This document shows positions 1-6,000 of a stretch of DNA of 7,256 nucleotides, in pieces. Source of the DNA: Phycisphaerales bacterium UBA2266. GTDB taxonomy: Bacteria > Planctomycetota > Phycisphaerae > Sedimentisphaerales > Anaerobacaceae. The stretch is taken from assembly GCA_002347125.1 (NCBI GenBank), contig DDXG01000076.1, forward strand, positions 1-7,256. Reading direction: 5' to 3'. Under the pieces are notes generated by a model. It had not been told where the DNA came from and did no database searches. It saw only the letters and a list, made by a program, of their open reading frames with translations. Every line of letters starts with the position of its first letter. Position 1 is the stretch's first letter. The translations under genes were made by a program, and so were the position numbers.

Positions 1-305
1 AGCCTTTCGCGCAGCGAAGGGCTGATTCCCCTCATGCCAGCCCCAATCCGGCATCCAGACCCCCAAACGCCCTGACGAGTTGGCACATCTGGACCCCGCA
101 TCAAATGCGGTGTGACACGACCTGTCATGCCGAGTGCCTCCTTTGTCATCCTAACCAAGGCGAAGTCGGTAGGGTGGGCAAGTGCCTTTCTTGCGTACGC
201 GGCCACTGATTCACATGGTTCAATACAGAGGCCAACGTGCGTTTGTCGCTTTTCAGATTACCAGCACGCCCGACCTCTGGCGGCCACAGGACAGCAAACC
301 AGTAA

Positions 306-323
306 GGTGGGGCTTGCCCCACC
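306..323. repeat. Perfect 8-bp palindrome GGTGGGGC/GCCCCACC
   Basis: The two 8-base arms are exact reverse complements around a TT centre. The plus strand continues ATTTCTTA, a weak T-rich tail, so it could work as a plus-strand terminator, but no plus-strand gene ends here. A related string GTAGGGTGGG occurs at 169-178 on the plus strand and again at 4731-4740 on the minus strand, which suggests a dispersed repeat family. Confidence 0.5.
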
Positions 324-343
324 ATTTCTTACATCAGTCGCAA

Positions 344-384
344 GGACCTCCGTGCAAGCACCTCAAGGTCCGCCTTTGAAGGCG
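344..384 (-). terminator. Possible hairpin terminator of the HELEH gene
   Basis: Directly after the minus-strand stop codon at 397-399 come two adjacent dyads: CGCCTT/AAGGCG (371-384, 2-nt loop) and GGACCT/AGGTCC (344-371) with an inner GTGC-AA-GCAC. On the minus strand no T-tract follows, so intrinsic termination is doubtful. They may only be part of the repeat-rich spacer. Confidence 0.25.
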
Positions 385-396
385 TATGACCCTCGC

Positions 397-1167
397 TCAC
401 AAGAATCGCTCTAGGTTCACCATGCTGGCGAGAGTGCCGGGAGAACGACGTTTGTTCTCCCATTCATTGCGCACAGCTCTTTCTATCCCCCTTTCGCGGA
501 CCAAAGCGGCTAATTGCCCAGCAACCTCCTCAATAGGCCGTTCGCCGCTGCAGGGCAGCGTCATGATGAAACTGATGACCTCTTGCTGCTTCTGGCTCTC
601 CAGCGGGCGCACTCTCTGACACGCGTCCTCGAATGCGCCTCCGTACTCTGAAATCGCAAGCTGCTTCGCGACTGTATGACAGTGCAACTCCCAAGGGAAC
701 TCATACGTCCTAATGCCCGGGGTCTCTCCGCAAAAACGTTTCCAATTCTCGGACAGCCAGGCTGCAAACCAATGCAGATTCGGGTCTTGGATCATTATTC
801 TGACGTGCTCAAGCTCATGCCACAGATAGAAGGCAAAGTAAGGCTCGTACAAACGGGCCCATTCAGCCGTTACCTTGGGCAGATAAACACCGTAATCCCA
901 TTCGCTCGCGGCAATGACGTTGGGAGTCCCAAGGCATTTCCTCATGGTCCTGGTAATCACGCCACTCAACTGCAGAAGCTCGCTCATGAAAGCAACTCCC
1001 CTGTAGCCGGGCCAGCCGTTCTCGGTATCCAAGACCAGGAGCACCCGCGTCTGTGGGAGCCGCGCACTGTGAAGAATCTCTTCTAACAGGTCCTCGGTGA
1101 GCCCATACCTGTTGTCGAGTCGGACTGAAACACTGCCCCACATCTTCGCTTCGATATGCAGATCCAT
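397..1167 (-). CDS. Hypothetical protein with HExxH zinc-protease motif
   Basis: I do not recognise the family. From the chosen ATG at 1165-1167 it has 256 residues. The key feature is HELEH at residues 117-121, inside a hydrophobic helix-like stretch (FAFYLWHELEHVRIMI). This matches the HExxH signature of zincin metallopeptidases, with His117 and His121 as metal ligands and Glu118 as general base. Candidates for the third ligand are Glu140 (19 residues after His121) and Glu160 in a WELHCHTVAKQLA stretch that resembles the ExxAxxxA element of small minimal zincins; this is inference. No signal peptide or membrane helix is evident, so it is probably cytoplasmic. The frame stays open up to 1443, but those extra 92 residues look non-coding and would overlap the divergent protease gene. 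The ATG at 1165-1167 has a weak GGTGG ahead of it and begins a well-formed sequence; an ATG at 1348-1350 is the alternative. It is divergent from the lipoprotein protease at 1430, and base composition of the two genes is similar. Confidence 0.6.
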   Translation of the reverse strand: MDLHIEAKMWGSVSVRLDNRYGLTEDLLEEILHSARLPQTRVLLVLDTENGWPGYRGVAFMSELLQLSGVITRTMRKCLGTPNVIAASEWDYGVYLPKVTAEWARLYEPYFAFYLWHELEHVRIMIQDPNLHWFAAWLSENWKRFCGETPGIRTYEFPWELHCHTVAKQLAISEYGGAFEDACQRVRPLESQKQQEVISFIMTLPCSGERPIEEVAGQLAALVRERGIERAVRNEWENKRRSPGTLASMVNLERFL

Positions 1168-1279
1168 TTGCCACCATCTTAGCGCTGACGAGGCCAGGCT
1201 GCAAGCACCGAGTAGTCGGCACACAAGCTGATCCGTGGGCGTACTCCCGGCCCTATCCACCTTTGAGCCATATTGGTGC

Positions 1280-1307
1280 TTGACTGCTTGGGTCTCCGCG
1301 CCATAAT
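1280..1307 (+). promoter_or_regulatory. Candidate sigma-70-type promoter for the protease gene
   Basis: TTGACT (1280-1285) and CATAAT (1302-1307) each match the -35 and -10 consensus at 5 of 6 positions and are separated by 16 bp. Transcription would start near 1314 and leave a leader of about 116 nt. This is a match by eye; host sigma-factor preferences are unknown. Confidence 0.4.
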
Positions 1308-1314
1308 CAGAGAT

Positions 1315-1327
1315 GATACTGTGTATC
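1315..1327. promoter_or_regulatory. 13-bp palindrome at the predicted transcription start
   Basis: GATAC-TGT-GTATC is a perfect inverted repeat placed just at the expected +1 of the candidate promoter at 1280-1307. A repressor bound there could block transcription. A second, longer dyad (GTGCCG at 1328-1333 with CGGCAC at 1358-1363) follows in the leader. Function is inferred from position only. Confidence 0.3.
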
Positions 1328-1413
1328 GTGCCGTGGTGCCAGTCTCGCATGGTTCCCCGGCACACTGTTACGGCGATGCGACAATGAGATCCGACAGAGG
1401 CCGTTGTACTACC

Positions 1414-1420
1414 AAGGAGG
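1414..1420 (+). promoter_or_regulatory. Strong Shine-Dalgarno site AAGGAGG
   Basis: AAGGAGG lies 9 nt before the ATG at 1430. It fixes that start codon and argues against later ones. It also shows that the minus-strand frame crossing this point is not coding. Confidence 0.85.
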
Positions 1421-1429
1421 ATTCTTAGA

Positions 1430-3040
1430 ATGAGCGCGCACATTCGATATACGGGTCAGGTTTCGATGTGTATTCTATTCCTATCGTGCGGAACTGGATG
1501 CCAAGAAAGCCTGACCACGCCGTCCACACACCTTAACCGGTATTCCTACGTTGTCTTGCCATCCGTTCCTGCACTGATGCAGAGTGGCAAGTTCGCTCCC
1601 ATGTTGAATGTCACGGAGAGTGACAACAGGAACTTCGCGGCAGCCATCAAAGAGGCTCTCATCAAATCGTTCGCGCAGGAAGGCGTCCGGGCTCTCTCTG
1701 ACTATTCTTGGGTCGACGGGATGCCACCGGCGGACAAACTGCAAGTATTGCGGGCGCAAGTGAAGTACGAGATTGCGTGGGATAAAAGCAGCGCCACGCT
1801 ATTGCTCTATGACTATATGGACCGCCAGGTGTATATGGGCACAGGAAAATGTCAGTTGGCTCTGACGCTGCAGGACTACGCCGTCAACGCCGTCACAGCC
1901 ACTCTCAAGGACTTCTCCAAGTTGTATTCGGGATTTGATGCAGGTCTTGTTGATCTACATATAGATGAACTGACGTGGTTCTTTAGGGATTGGCCGCATA
2001 TCGACGCTAATGAAGCCACTCTCCGGGAATACTTTGGCAACAATGTCAGTTCACTTGATCCAATAGAAGGTATCTGGATGTTAGATATGCCCGCGTGGCC
2101 GCGGCTGAAACTCGGAATAGCCAGGGATTCAGAGAAGGGTAGTGGAGACTTCCGGGCGCTCAGACTCGAAGATTCTGGACCTATCTGGAGACCCGGTGAT
2201 GTCTTTGCGGATATTCAGAAAACGGCGAACGACGGAAGATACGTAGCCAGTATACACCAGCGATATGGCCGCCAGCAGAGTTGGACTGCAATACTGACTC
2301 CCCCCAGCAATCTTGAGTTTGCATTGACTGATCTGGACACTGCCACGGCGCATAAGATTTCCTGTATTCGGCTATATCCCTTGAAGGACACCATTGCTGC
2401 AGCGCCGCAGCCTGCGCCAGCAACCAGCAGGCCCGTCTGCTATGGCACATGCTTCTCGGTTTCCGATGAAGGCCTACTGGTGACGGCTTACCATGTTGTT
2501 TCGGGTGCAACCGTAATTACAATATATCTTGGTCCCAATGAGTGTGTTACCGCACAGGTCATACAGGTGGACCCCGTCAATGACTTTGCCGTACTTCGCA
2601 TATCGAGACCGACGCCAGAGCATCTGCAACTTGGATCAGCCAAGGCCATCAAGATGGGCGATAAGGTATTCACGATTGGCTTTCCGGTAAGCCCCATCCT
2701 GGGCCGTAATGCGAAGTACGCGGAAGGTGTGATCAGCTCCTTGTCCGGTCTTCACGATGCCGCATCGTTAATACAGGTCACCGTACCGGTTCAGCCGGGA
2801 AATTCGGGCGGCCCGCTGCTCACAGAAGAGGGTCTTGTCGTGGGGATGATGACATCTACGGCGGCTATTGGGCACTTCTTTGCACAAACCGGAACCTTGC
2901 CCCAGAATGTGAACTGGGCAGTCAAGACAGACTATTTGTTGCCCCTCTTGGAGACTACACCGGCGGAACCAGTCCGTCGTTCGAAAGAGCATATCATCGA
3001 GCAAGTCCAAGGCGCTGTTTTCCTCGTTGCGGCAGAGTGA
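1430..3040 (+). CDS. Predicted lipoprotein with trypsin/HtrA-like serine protease domain
   Basis: This 536-residue protein probably works as an exported, membrane-anchored serine protease. The N-terminus has a short hydrophobic segment followed by Cys20 (FLSC) and Cys24 (GTGC). Either could be a lipidated cysteine, although neither site is an ideal lipobox. Residues about 35-200 form an unrecognised domain. Residues about 205-320, starting near DPIEGIW, look like a beta-rich domain of alternating short hydrophobic strands. After an Ala/Pro linker (323-334) comes a chymotrypsin-fold domain, about 336-510. The full triad is visible: His355 in TAYHVV, Asp385 in NDFAVL and Ser459 in QPGNSGGPLL. 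The domain resembles the DegP/HtrA (S1C) protease core, but the protein ends about 75 residues after the catalytic serine with no PDZ domain, unlike typical DegP. The start at 1430 is set by the strong ribosome site. Its natural substrate is not evident. It is divergent from the HELEH gene, so the two could act in one protein-handling response. Base composition looks less GC-rich than in thrC. Confidence 0.85.
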   Translation: MSAHIRYTGQVSMCILFLSCGTGCQESLTTPSTHLNRYSYVVLPSVPALMQSGKFAPMLNVTESDNRNFAAAIKEALIKSFAQEGVRALSDYSWVDGMPPADKLQVLRAQVKYEIAWDKSSATLLLYDYMDRQVYMGTGKCQLALTLQDYAVNAVTATLKDFSKLYSGFDAGLVDLHIDELTWFFRDWPHIDANEATLREYFGNNVSSLDPIEGIWMLDMPAWPRLKLGIARDSEKGSGDFRALRLEDSGPIWRPGDVFADIQKTANDGRYVASIHQRYGRQQSWTAILTPPSNLEFALTDLDTATAHKISCIRLYPLKDTIAAAPQPAPATSRPVCYGTCFSVSDEGLLVTAYHVVSGATVITIYLGPNECVTAQVIQVDPVNDFAVLRISRPTPEHLQLGSAKAIKMGDKVFTIGFPVSPILGRNAKYAEGVISSLSGLHDAASLIQVTVPVQPGNSGGPLLTEEGLVVGMMTSTAAIGHFFAQTGTLPQNVNWAVKTDYLLPLLETTPAEPVRRSKEHIIEQVQGAVFLVAAE

Positions 3041-3055
3041 CAACTCGTTGTTGTA

Positions 3056-3080
3056 GTGCTCCAACTGAAACGTGGAGCAC
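3056..3080 (+). promoter_or_regulatory. Perfect 8-bp hairpin between protease gene and small ORF
   Basis: GTGCTCCA (3056-3063) and TGGAGCAC (3073-3080) are exact reverse complements around a 9-nt loop. No T-run follows, so it is a poor intrinsic terminator for the protease gene, although it could still stabilise the 3' end. The 3' arm contains the only ribosome-site-like GGAG (3074-3077) before the ATG at 3081, so folding would hide that start. Confidence 0.5.
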
Positions 3081-3203
3081 ATGAAGAAGGCGTATGAACT
3101 CGACCCCCGCCGCTATCGCCGGCGGCGATACGCCGAGGTGCTCGAACTGGCCAAAGCCGCTCAGGCCTGGCGCGTCGATGCGGCGACGGGGCAGAGCGGG
3201 TGA
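3081..3203 (+). CDS. Small basic ORF, or tail of a broken gene
   Basis: Forty codons from ATG 3081 to TGA 3201-3203 encode a Lys/Arg- and Ala-rich, helix-prone peptide (MKKAYELDPRRYRRRRYAEV, then LELAKAAQAW...). The residue usage and strong G/C at third positions look like genuine host coding sequence and unlike the preceding protease gene. An in-frame GTG at 3072 would add three residues; a stop codon at 3066-3068 closes the frame upstream. The GGAG before the ATG is only 3 nt away and lies inside a hairpin arm. It faces thrC tail to tail with 25 bp between stop codons. Two readings are possible: a real small protein, or the surviving C-terminus of a larger gene whose front was replaced when the left-hand segment arrived. 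I recognise no family. Confidence 0.35.
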   Translation: MKKAYELDPRRYRRRRYAEVLELAKAAQAWRVDAATGQSG

Positions 3204-3228
3204 GCAGGGTCCTTGGCCAGAGTGTGAC

Positions 3229-4572
3229 TTACCGAATCAACCGAATGATCTCCTGGAGGTCGTTGGGGGCTTCGATGGGTGGGTTGCTGAAGGGGCCCTG
3301 GTTTTCCTTGTGGTAGTTGACGGTGACGTTTGGGTCTTTGAGGGCGTGGCCGGTCAGGACGCAGGCGACGGTCTCATCGGGTCCGATGACGCCGTCGGCC
3401 GTCAGATGCCGCAGGCCCGCCACGGACGCGGCCGACGCCGGCTCGCAGCCCAGGCCGTAGCGTCCGACCACCGCCTTGGCGTCGCAGATTTCCTGGTCCG
3501 TCACGGCCCGCACGACCCCGCCGCATACGTCGATCGCCCGCAGGCACTTCTTGAGATTGACCGGCCGCGAGATCTCAATCGCCGAAGCGCACGTATGCGG
3601 CGAATACCCCCGCGCCGTCAGGTCCGCGTAATACGCATCGATCACGCCCTGCTCGACCCGGCCGCCGTTCCAGACCAGGCCCTTGTTGTTGACCAGGTCC
3701 GTCAGCGTATCGGCCCCGGCCGCGTTGATAATCGCCAGCCGCGGCGGCCGCTCGATCAGGCCCAGTTCCTTCAGCTCCAGGAAGGCCTTGCCGAACGCGC
3801 TGGAATTGCCCAGATTGCCGCCCGGCACGACGATCCAGTCCGGCAATTTCCATCCCAGTGCCTCGATGATCCGGTACATGATCGTCTTTTGCCCCTCCAG
3901 CCGGAAGGGGTTGAGCGAATTGAGCAGGTACAGCCCCAGTTCGCGGCAGACATCCTGCACCTGTCTCATGCAGTCGTCGAAGTCGCCGGCGATCTGAACC
4001 GTCTGCGAGCCGTAGTCCATCGCCTGGCTGAGCTTGCCGAAGGCGATCCGGCCGGAGCCGATGAATACGGTGGACTTCAGGCCGCAACTGTGCGCATAGA
4101 GCGCCATCGACGCTGATGTGTTGCCCGTTGAGGCGCACGCGCACGATTTGGCCCCCACCATCATCGCATGGCTGAAGGCCGCGCTCATGCCGTTGTCCTT
4201 GAACGACCCGGAGGGGTTGAGCCCCTCGTACTGCAAGTGCAGCCGCCCCGCCCTCATGCCCGCATACTCGCCCACCCCATCGTTGGCCTGCAGGATGGTC
4301 TGGCCCTCGCCGACTGTCGCCTTGTGCGCATCGTCGCAGAACGCGATCAACTCGCGGAACCGCCACACGCCGGAGAAATCCAGCTTGTGGTCCCGGCTCG
4401 CCCACCGTCGCGCAAAGTCGCTCATCCGCCTGGGGACCTCGATGCGGTCCCACTCATACCGTATATCGAGCAATTCGCCGCACTTCGGGCACTCGAAAAT
4501 CGCCTGGCCGGTGTCAAAGGTCGCCCCGCAATCTGGATTGATACACATCTGATAAGCAATATCACGACTCAT
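3229..4572 (-). CDS. thrC: Threonine synthase, zinc-ribbon type
   Basis: A PLP-dependent enzyme converting O-phospho-L-homoserine and water to L-threonine and phosphate (EC 4.2.3.1), the last step of threonine synthesis, in the cytoplasm. From the ATG at 4570-4572 it has 447 residues. The N-terminal zinc ribbon is complete: Cys10, Cys15, Cys28 and Cys31 (CINPDC ... CPKC). The fold-type II PLP site is clear. [11 protein letters not shown] carries the Schiff-base lysine, Lys125. STGNTSAS (about 148-155) and [15 protein letters not shown] (about 250-264) are cofactor- and phosphate-binding loops. Length and motif order fit the ThrC family with an N-terminal ribbon. The frame continues 15 codons upstream, but GGAGAG 9 nt before the chosen ATG supports this start. 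Related PLP lyases such as cysteate synthase cannot be fully excluded, but threonine synthase is the best fit. No other threonine gene is in view. Confidence 0.92.
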   Translation of the reverse strand: MSRDIAYQMCINPDCGATFDTGQAIFECPKCGELLDIRYEWDRIEVPRRMSDFARRWASRDHKLDFSGVWRFRELIAFCDDAHKATVGEGQTILQANDGVGEYAGMRAGRLHLQYEGLNPSGSFKDNGMSAAFSHAMMVGAKSCACASTGNTSASMALYAHSCGLKSTVFIGSGRIAFGKLSQAMDYGSQTVQIAGDFDDCMRQVQDVCRELGLYLLNSLNPFRLEGQKTIMYRIIEALGWKLPDWIVVPGGNLGNSSAFGKAFLELKELGLIERPPRLAIINAAGADTLTDLVNNKGLVWNGGRVEQGVIDAYYADLTARGYSPHTCASAIEISRPVNLKKCLRAIDVCGGVVRAVTDQEICDAKAVVGRYGLGCEPASAASVAGLRHLTADGVIGPDETVACVLTGHALKDPNVTVNYHKENQGPFSNPPIEAPNDLQEIIRLIR

Positions 4573-4667
4573 TCGGTATGGCTCTCCGAAAGACCATAGA
4601 CTTACGACGCATGACACACGAGTTTTTCACCTATACTCTTGCCCTATGCCTAATGCTTTATGAACTC

Positions 4668-4736
4668 TTACATCTCATCGATCCTTTGAATCAGCCCCGG
4701 CAGCTCCGCAATCCGTTCAATCGCAATCGCCCCACC
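4668..4736 (-). pseudogene. Possible C-terminal remnant of a lost gene
   Basis: Read on the minus strand, this frame ends in ATG TAA and gives a protein-like amphipathic tail, AIAIERIAELPGLIQRIDEM, with host-like codons. It has no start codon, and an in-frame TAG closes it at 4737-4739. Just upstream the sequence is the GTAGGGTGGGG repeat-like string (4730-4740). It may be the end of a gene truncated by a repeat, but a chance open stretch of about 20 codons is quite possible. Confidence 0.2.
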
Positions 4737-4756
4737 CTACGGCTACCGTGTCTTCT

Positions 4757-5026
4757 CTATGCCGCGATGACGGGGGCCAGATCAGCTCGTTTCAACGGCC
4801 GAAGGCCAAGCTCTCGAAGCACTCGATTGAACGCGGCCAAGGTGAGCTTGTCCGGCGCTGTAATTTCAATCCCGATCGGCCTGCCGTCCGGGGAAAAATC
4901 GATCACAAGCCCAGGCTCAACTCGCCGGGTACGCTGACTCTTGTCTTTCGGACGGCGCGGCAAATAGTAGTACGCCGCCATTGGCCGCCCATGCCGAAAC
5001 GTCACTTCCAAATACGGATGACTCAT
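4757..5026 (-). CDS. DUF2283 family small protein
   Basis: An 89-residue protein. The core, residues about 39-58 (GLVIDFSPDGRPIGIEITAP), matches the DUF2283 pattern of a beta-hairpin with hydrophobic-Asp-x-x-x-(D)G-R-x-x-G-IEI. The N-terminus (MSHPYLEVTFRHGRPMAAYY) is another beta-rich part, followed by a basic linker (KDKSQRTRR). There is no signal peptide or membrane segment. The ATG at 5024-5026 has GGGAA 7 nt upstream. DUF2283 proteins have no established biochemical role as far as I know. They are often small and sometimes lie beside DUF4258 or other toxin-antitoxin-like genes, but no such partner is present here. The gene stands alone between the HAD gene and thrC, all in the same direction. 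Its upstream region has two marked palindromes, which hint at dedicated regulation. Confidence 0.75.
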   Translation of the reverse strand: MSHPYLEVTFRHGRPMAAYYYLPRRPKDKSQRTRRVEPGLVIDFSPDGRPIGIEITAPDKLTLAAFNRVLRELGLRPLKRADLAPVIAA

Positions 5027-5070
5027 ATCACGATTCCCAGTCCCACCATTGCGGCCATCGACGTCGTATC

Positions 5071-5086
5071 ATAGCAGTACTGCTAT
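5071..5086. promoter_or_regulatory. Perfect 16-bp palindrome upstream of DUF2283 gene
   Basis: ATAGCAGTACTGCTAT is its own reverse complement. It lies 45 bp upstream of the DUF2283 start codon and downstream of the candidate promoter elements, a position typical of an operator. The regulator is unknown. Confidence 0.5.
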
Positions 5087-5095
5087 CTAATCGCA

Positions 5096-5117
5096 GAGCC
5101 AGAAGTATACTTGGCTC
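5096..5117. promoter_or_regulatory. Second palindrome, containing a TATACT -10-like box
   Basis: GAGCC (5096-5100) and GGCTC (5113-5117) bracket the perfect 10-bp palindrome AAGTATACTT (5103-5112). On the minus strand this includes TATACT, a good -10 match, but no good -35 lies at the right distance. With the palindrome at 5071-5086 it forms a two-dyad control region. Confidence 0.4.
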
Positions 5118-5145
5118 CTGTCCAACCTACATTCTACCGACTGTT

Positions 5146-5174
5146 AGCTTAAACTCCCTCACCGGCTCAGTCAA
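5146..5174 (-). promoter_or_regulatory. Weak candidate promoter for DUF2283 gene
   Basis: On the minus strand TTGACT (5169-5174, 5 of 6 to consensus) is followed after 17 bp by TAAGCT (5146-5151, 3 of 6). Spacing is ideal but the -10 is poor. The TATACT at 5104-5109 is the competing -10. Confidence 0.25.
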
Positions 5175-5201
5175 TCGCATTCCTGCTTTGTTGGCGCAAG
5201 A

Positions 5202-5978
5202 CTATCCGCAGCAAGCTGCGGCGGCGTTCAGTTCGTCGATGAGAACGGGCAGGTCGGCCAGGTGGGTGATTCTGTGGACGCCTCGGGGCGGGGATTTGCC
5301 GGCGTTGGTGTAGGCGGTTTTGAGGATGGCGGTCATGCCTAATCTCAGGGCCGGGAGGATGTCCTTGTCGATCCGGTCGCCCACGAAGGCGATCCGCTCG
5401 AAGGGCTCGCCGACCAGCTCCGCCGCCCGTTGAAAAATCCCCGGATAGGGCTTGCGGCGGGGATGCTCGTAGGAGTAGACCCGCACCGGGAAATACTCCA
5501 GTATCCCGAATTGCTCCATGTGCCGCTCCAGCGACTCGCGATTGACGAACGTGTTGGAGACAATCCCGAGCTTGAGGCCCGCATCCCGCAGGACCGCCAG
5601 GGCCGACGGCGTGTCGGGCTGGACCCGGCCGAGGCGGCCGAGCGGCTCATACCACCGCCACGCGAACTCCCGCCACTGCTCGTCGGTCAGGGTGATCCCC
5701 CTGCGACGGCCCACCCGCTGCAACAGGGCGAAGGCGTCGAAGTCGTTGCCCGTGATGCTCGAGACCAGCACCCGCAGCCGCAGAATGAGCAGGTTCTTCC
5801 AGCAGTACCATTCGAACGGCCCGACGCGCTGACCCAGACTCCGCAGGTACGCATGGGACGCCCGCGCGCCCGCGCGGAAGATCCGCGTTGTGCTGAACCT
5901 GCCGAAGTCCAGCAGCGTCTCGCCCAGGTCAAACAGCACCGCCCTTATCTTTATTTCCTTAACCACGTGCTTCACCAC
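5202..5978 (-). CDS. HAD-superfamily hydrolase
   Basis: A predicted cytoplasmic phosphatase-like hydrolase of up to 258 residues. The HAD motifs are in order: motif I FDLGETL with nucleophile Asp17; motif II GIVSNT with Ser141; motif III RKPYP with Lys176; motif IV VGDRIDKDI with Asp201 and Asp206 for Mg2+. A helical cap of about 110 residues lies between motifs I and II, as in subclass I enzymes. Motif I reads DxGxT, so Gly replaces the usual second Asp (general acid/base); DLGGT-type variants are common in unassigned HAD proteins. The substrate cannot be told. The start is unclear. The first usable codon is GTG 5976-5978, inside the flanking octamer repeat and without a ribosome site. GTG 5973-5975, 5964-5966 and 5937-5939 are alternatives. 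An ideally placed AAGGA (5956-5960) points at an ATA codon (5946-5948). The stop is followed by the DUF2283 upstream region; a CCGCAG/CTGCGG dyad lies in the last codons. Confidence 0.85.
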   Translation of the reverse strand: MVKHVVKEIKIRAVLFDLGETLLDFGRFSTTRIFRAGARASHAYLRSLGQRVGPFEWYCWKNLLILRLRVLVSSITGNDFDAFALLQRVGRRRGITLTDEQWREFAWRWYEPLGRLGRVQPDTPSALAVLRDAGLKLGIVSNTFVNRESLERHMEQFGILEYFPVRVYSYEHPRRKPYPGIFQRAAELVGEPFERIAFVGDRIDKDILPALRLGMTAILKTAYTNAGKSPPRGVHRITHLADLPVLIDELNAAAACCG

Positions 5979-5999
5979 GAAGGCACTAAGACACTAAGG
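5976..5999 (+). repeat. Left octamer repeat array (3 x CACKAAGR)
   Basis: Three head-to-tail octamers: CACGAAGG, CACTAAGA, CACTAAGG. It lies 1 bp from the GxxExxY stop codon (6001-6003) and overlaps the first possible start codon of the HAD gene. It pairs with an inverted copy at 6399-6422. Confidence 0.9.
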
Positions 6000-6000
6000 A

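Larger units (their letters stand above)
1..396. other. Gene-free flank with clustered palindromes
   Basis: No ORF here reads like a protein; the open plus-strand frames give low-complexity, repeat-like translations. The stretch holds several dyads. Positions 1-23 can fold as a 9-bp stem (AGCCTTTCG / CGAAGGGCT, one G-T pair). CCGCAT-CAA-ATGCGG is at 96-110, GGTGGGGC-TT-GCCCCACC at 306-323, an imperfect stem at 344-371, and CGCCTT-TG-AAGGCG at 371-384. The string GGTAGGGTGGGCA at 168-180 resembles the right-hand palindrome at 306-323. GTCATCCTAACCAAGGCGAA (146-165) looks like a decayed copy of the GTCATCCTGAGCGAAG-type intergenic repeats seen in many environmental bacteria. I infer a repeat-rich spacer rather than a gene. 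No tRNA or rRNA was recognised. Confidence 0.55.

Noticed and set aside
112..414. Plus-strand 100-codon ORF in the left flank
   Set aside because: The translation is repeat-like, has no ribosome site, and crosses several palindromes. Treated as non-coding.
1168..1443. N-terminal extension of the minus-strand HELEH ORF up to 1443
   Set aside because: It overlaps the strong ribosome site and start of the divergent protease gene, and the extra residues do not look protein-like. ATG 1165-1167 was preferred.
3094..4116. Long plus-strand ORF of 340 codons
   Set aside because: It lies opposite thrC, whose motifs are complete. Long antisense frames are expected in GC-rich genes with G/C third positions.
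3575..4453. Minus-strand 292-codon ORF overlapping thrC in another frame
   Set aside because: A frame shadow of thrC with an Arg/Gly-rich, low-complexity composition and no motifs.
4757..5026. DUF2283 protein as the antitoxin of a toxin-antitoxin pair
   Set aside because: No partner toxin gene lies next to it. The flanking genes are a HAD hydrolase and thrC, so the claim cannot be supported here.
5206..5221. CCGCAG-CAAG-CTGCGG hairpin as a terminator of the HAD gene
   Set aside because: It lies inside the last codons (Ala and Cys codons) and no T-run follows on the minus strand.
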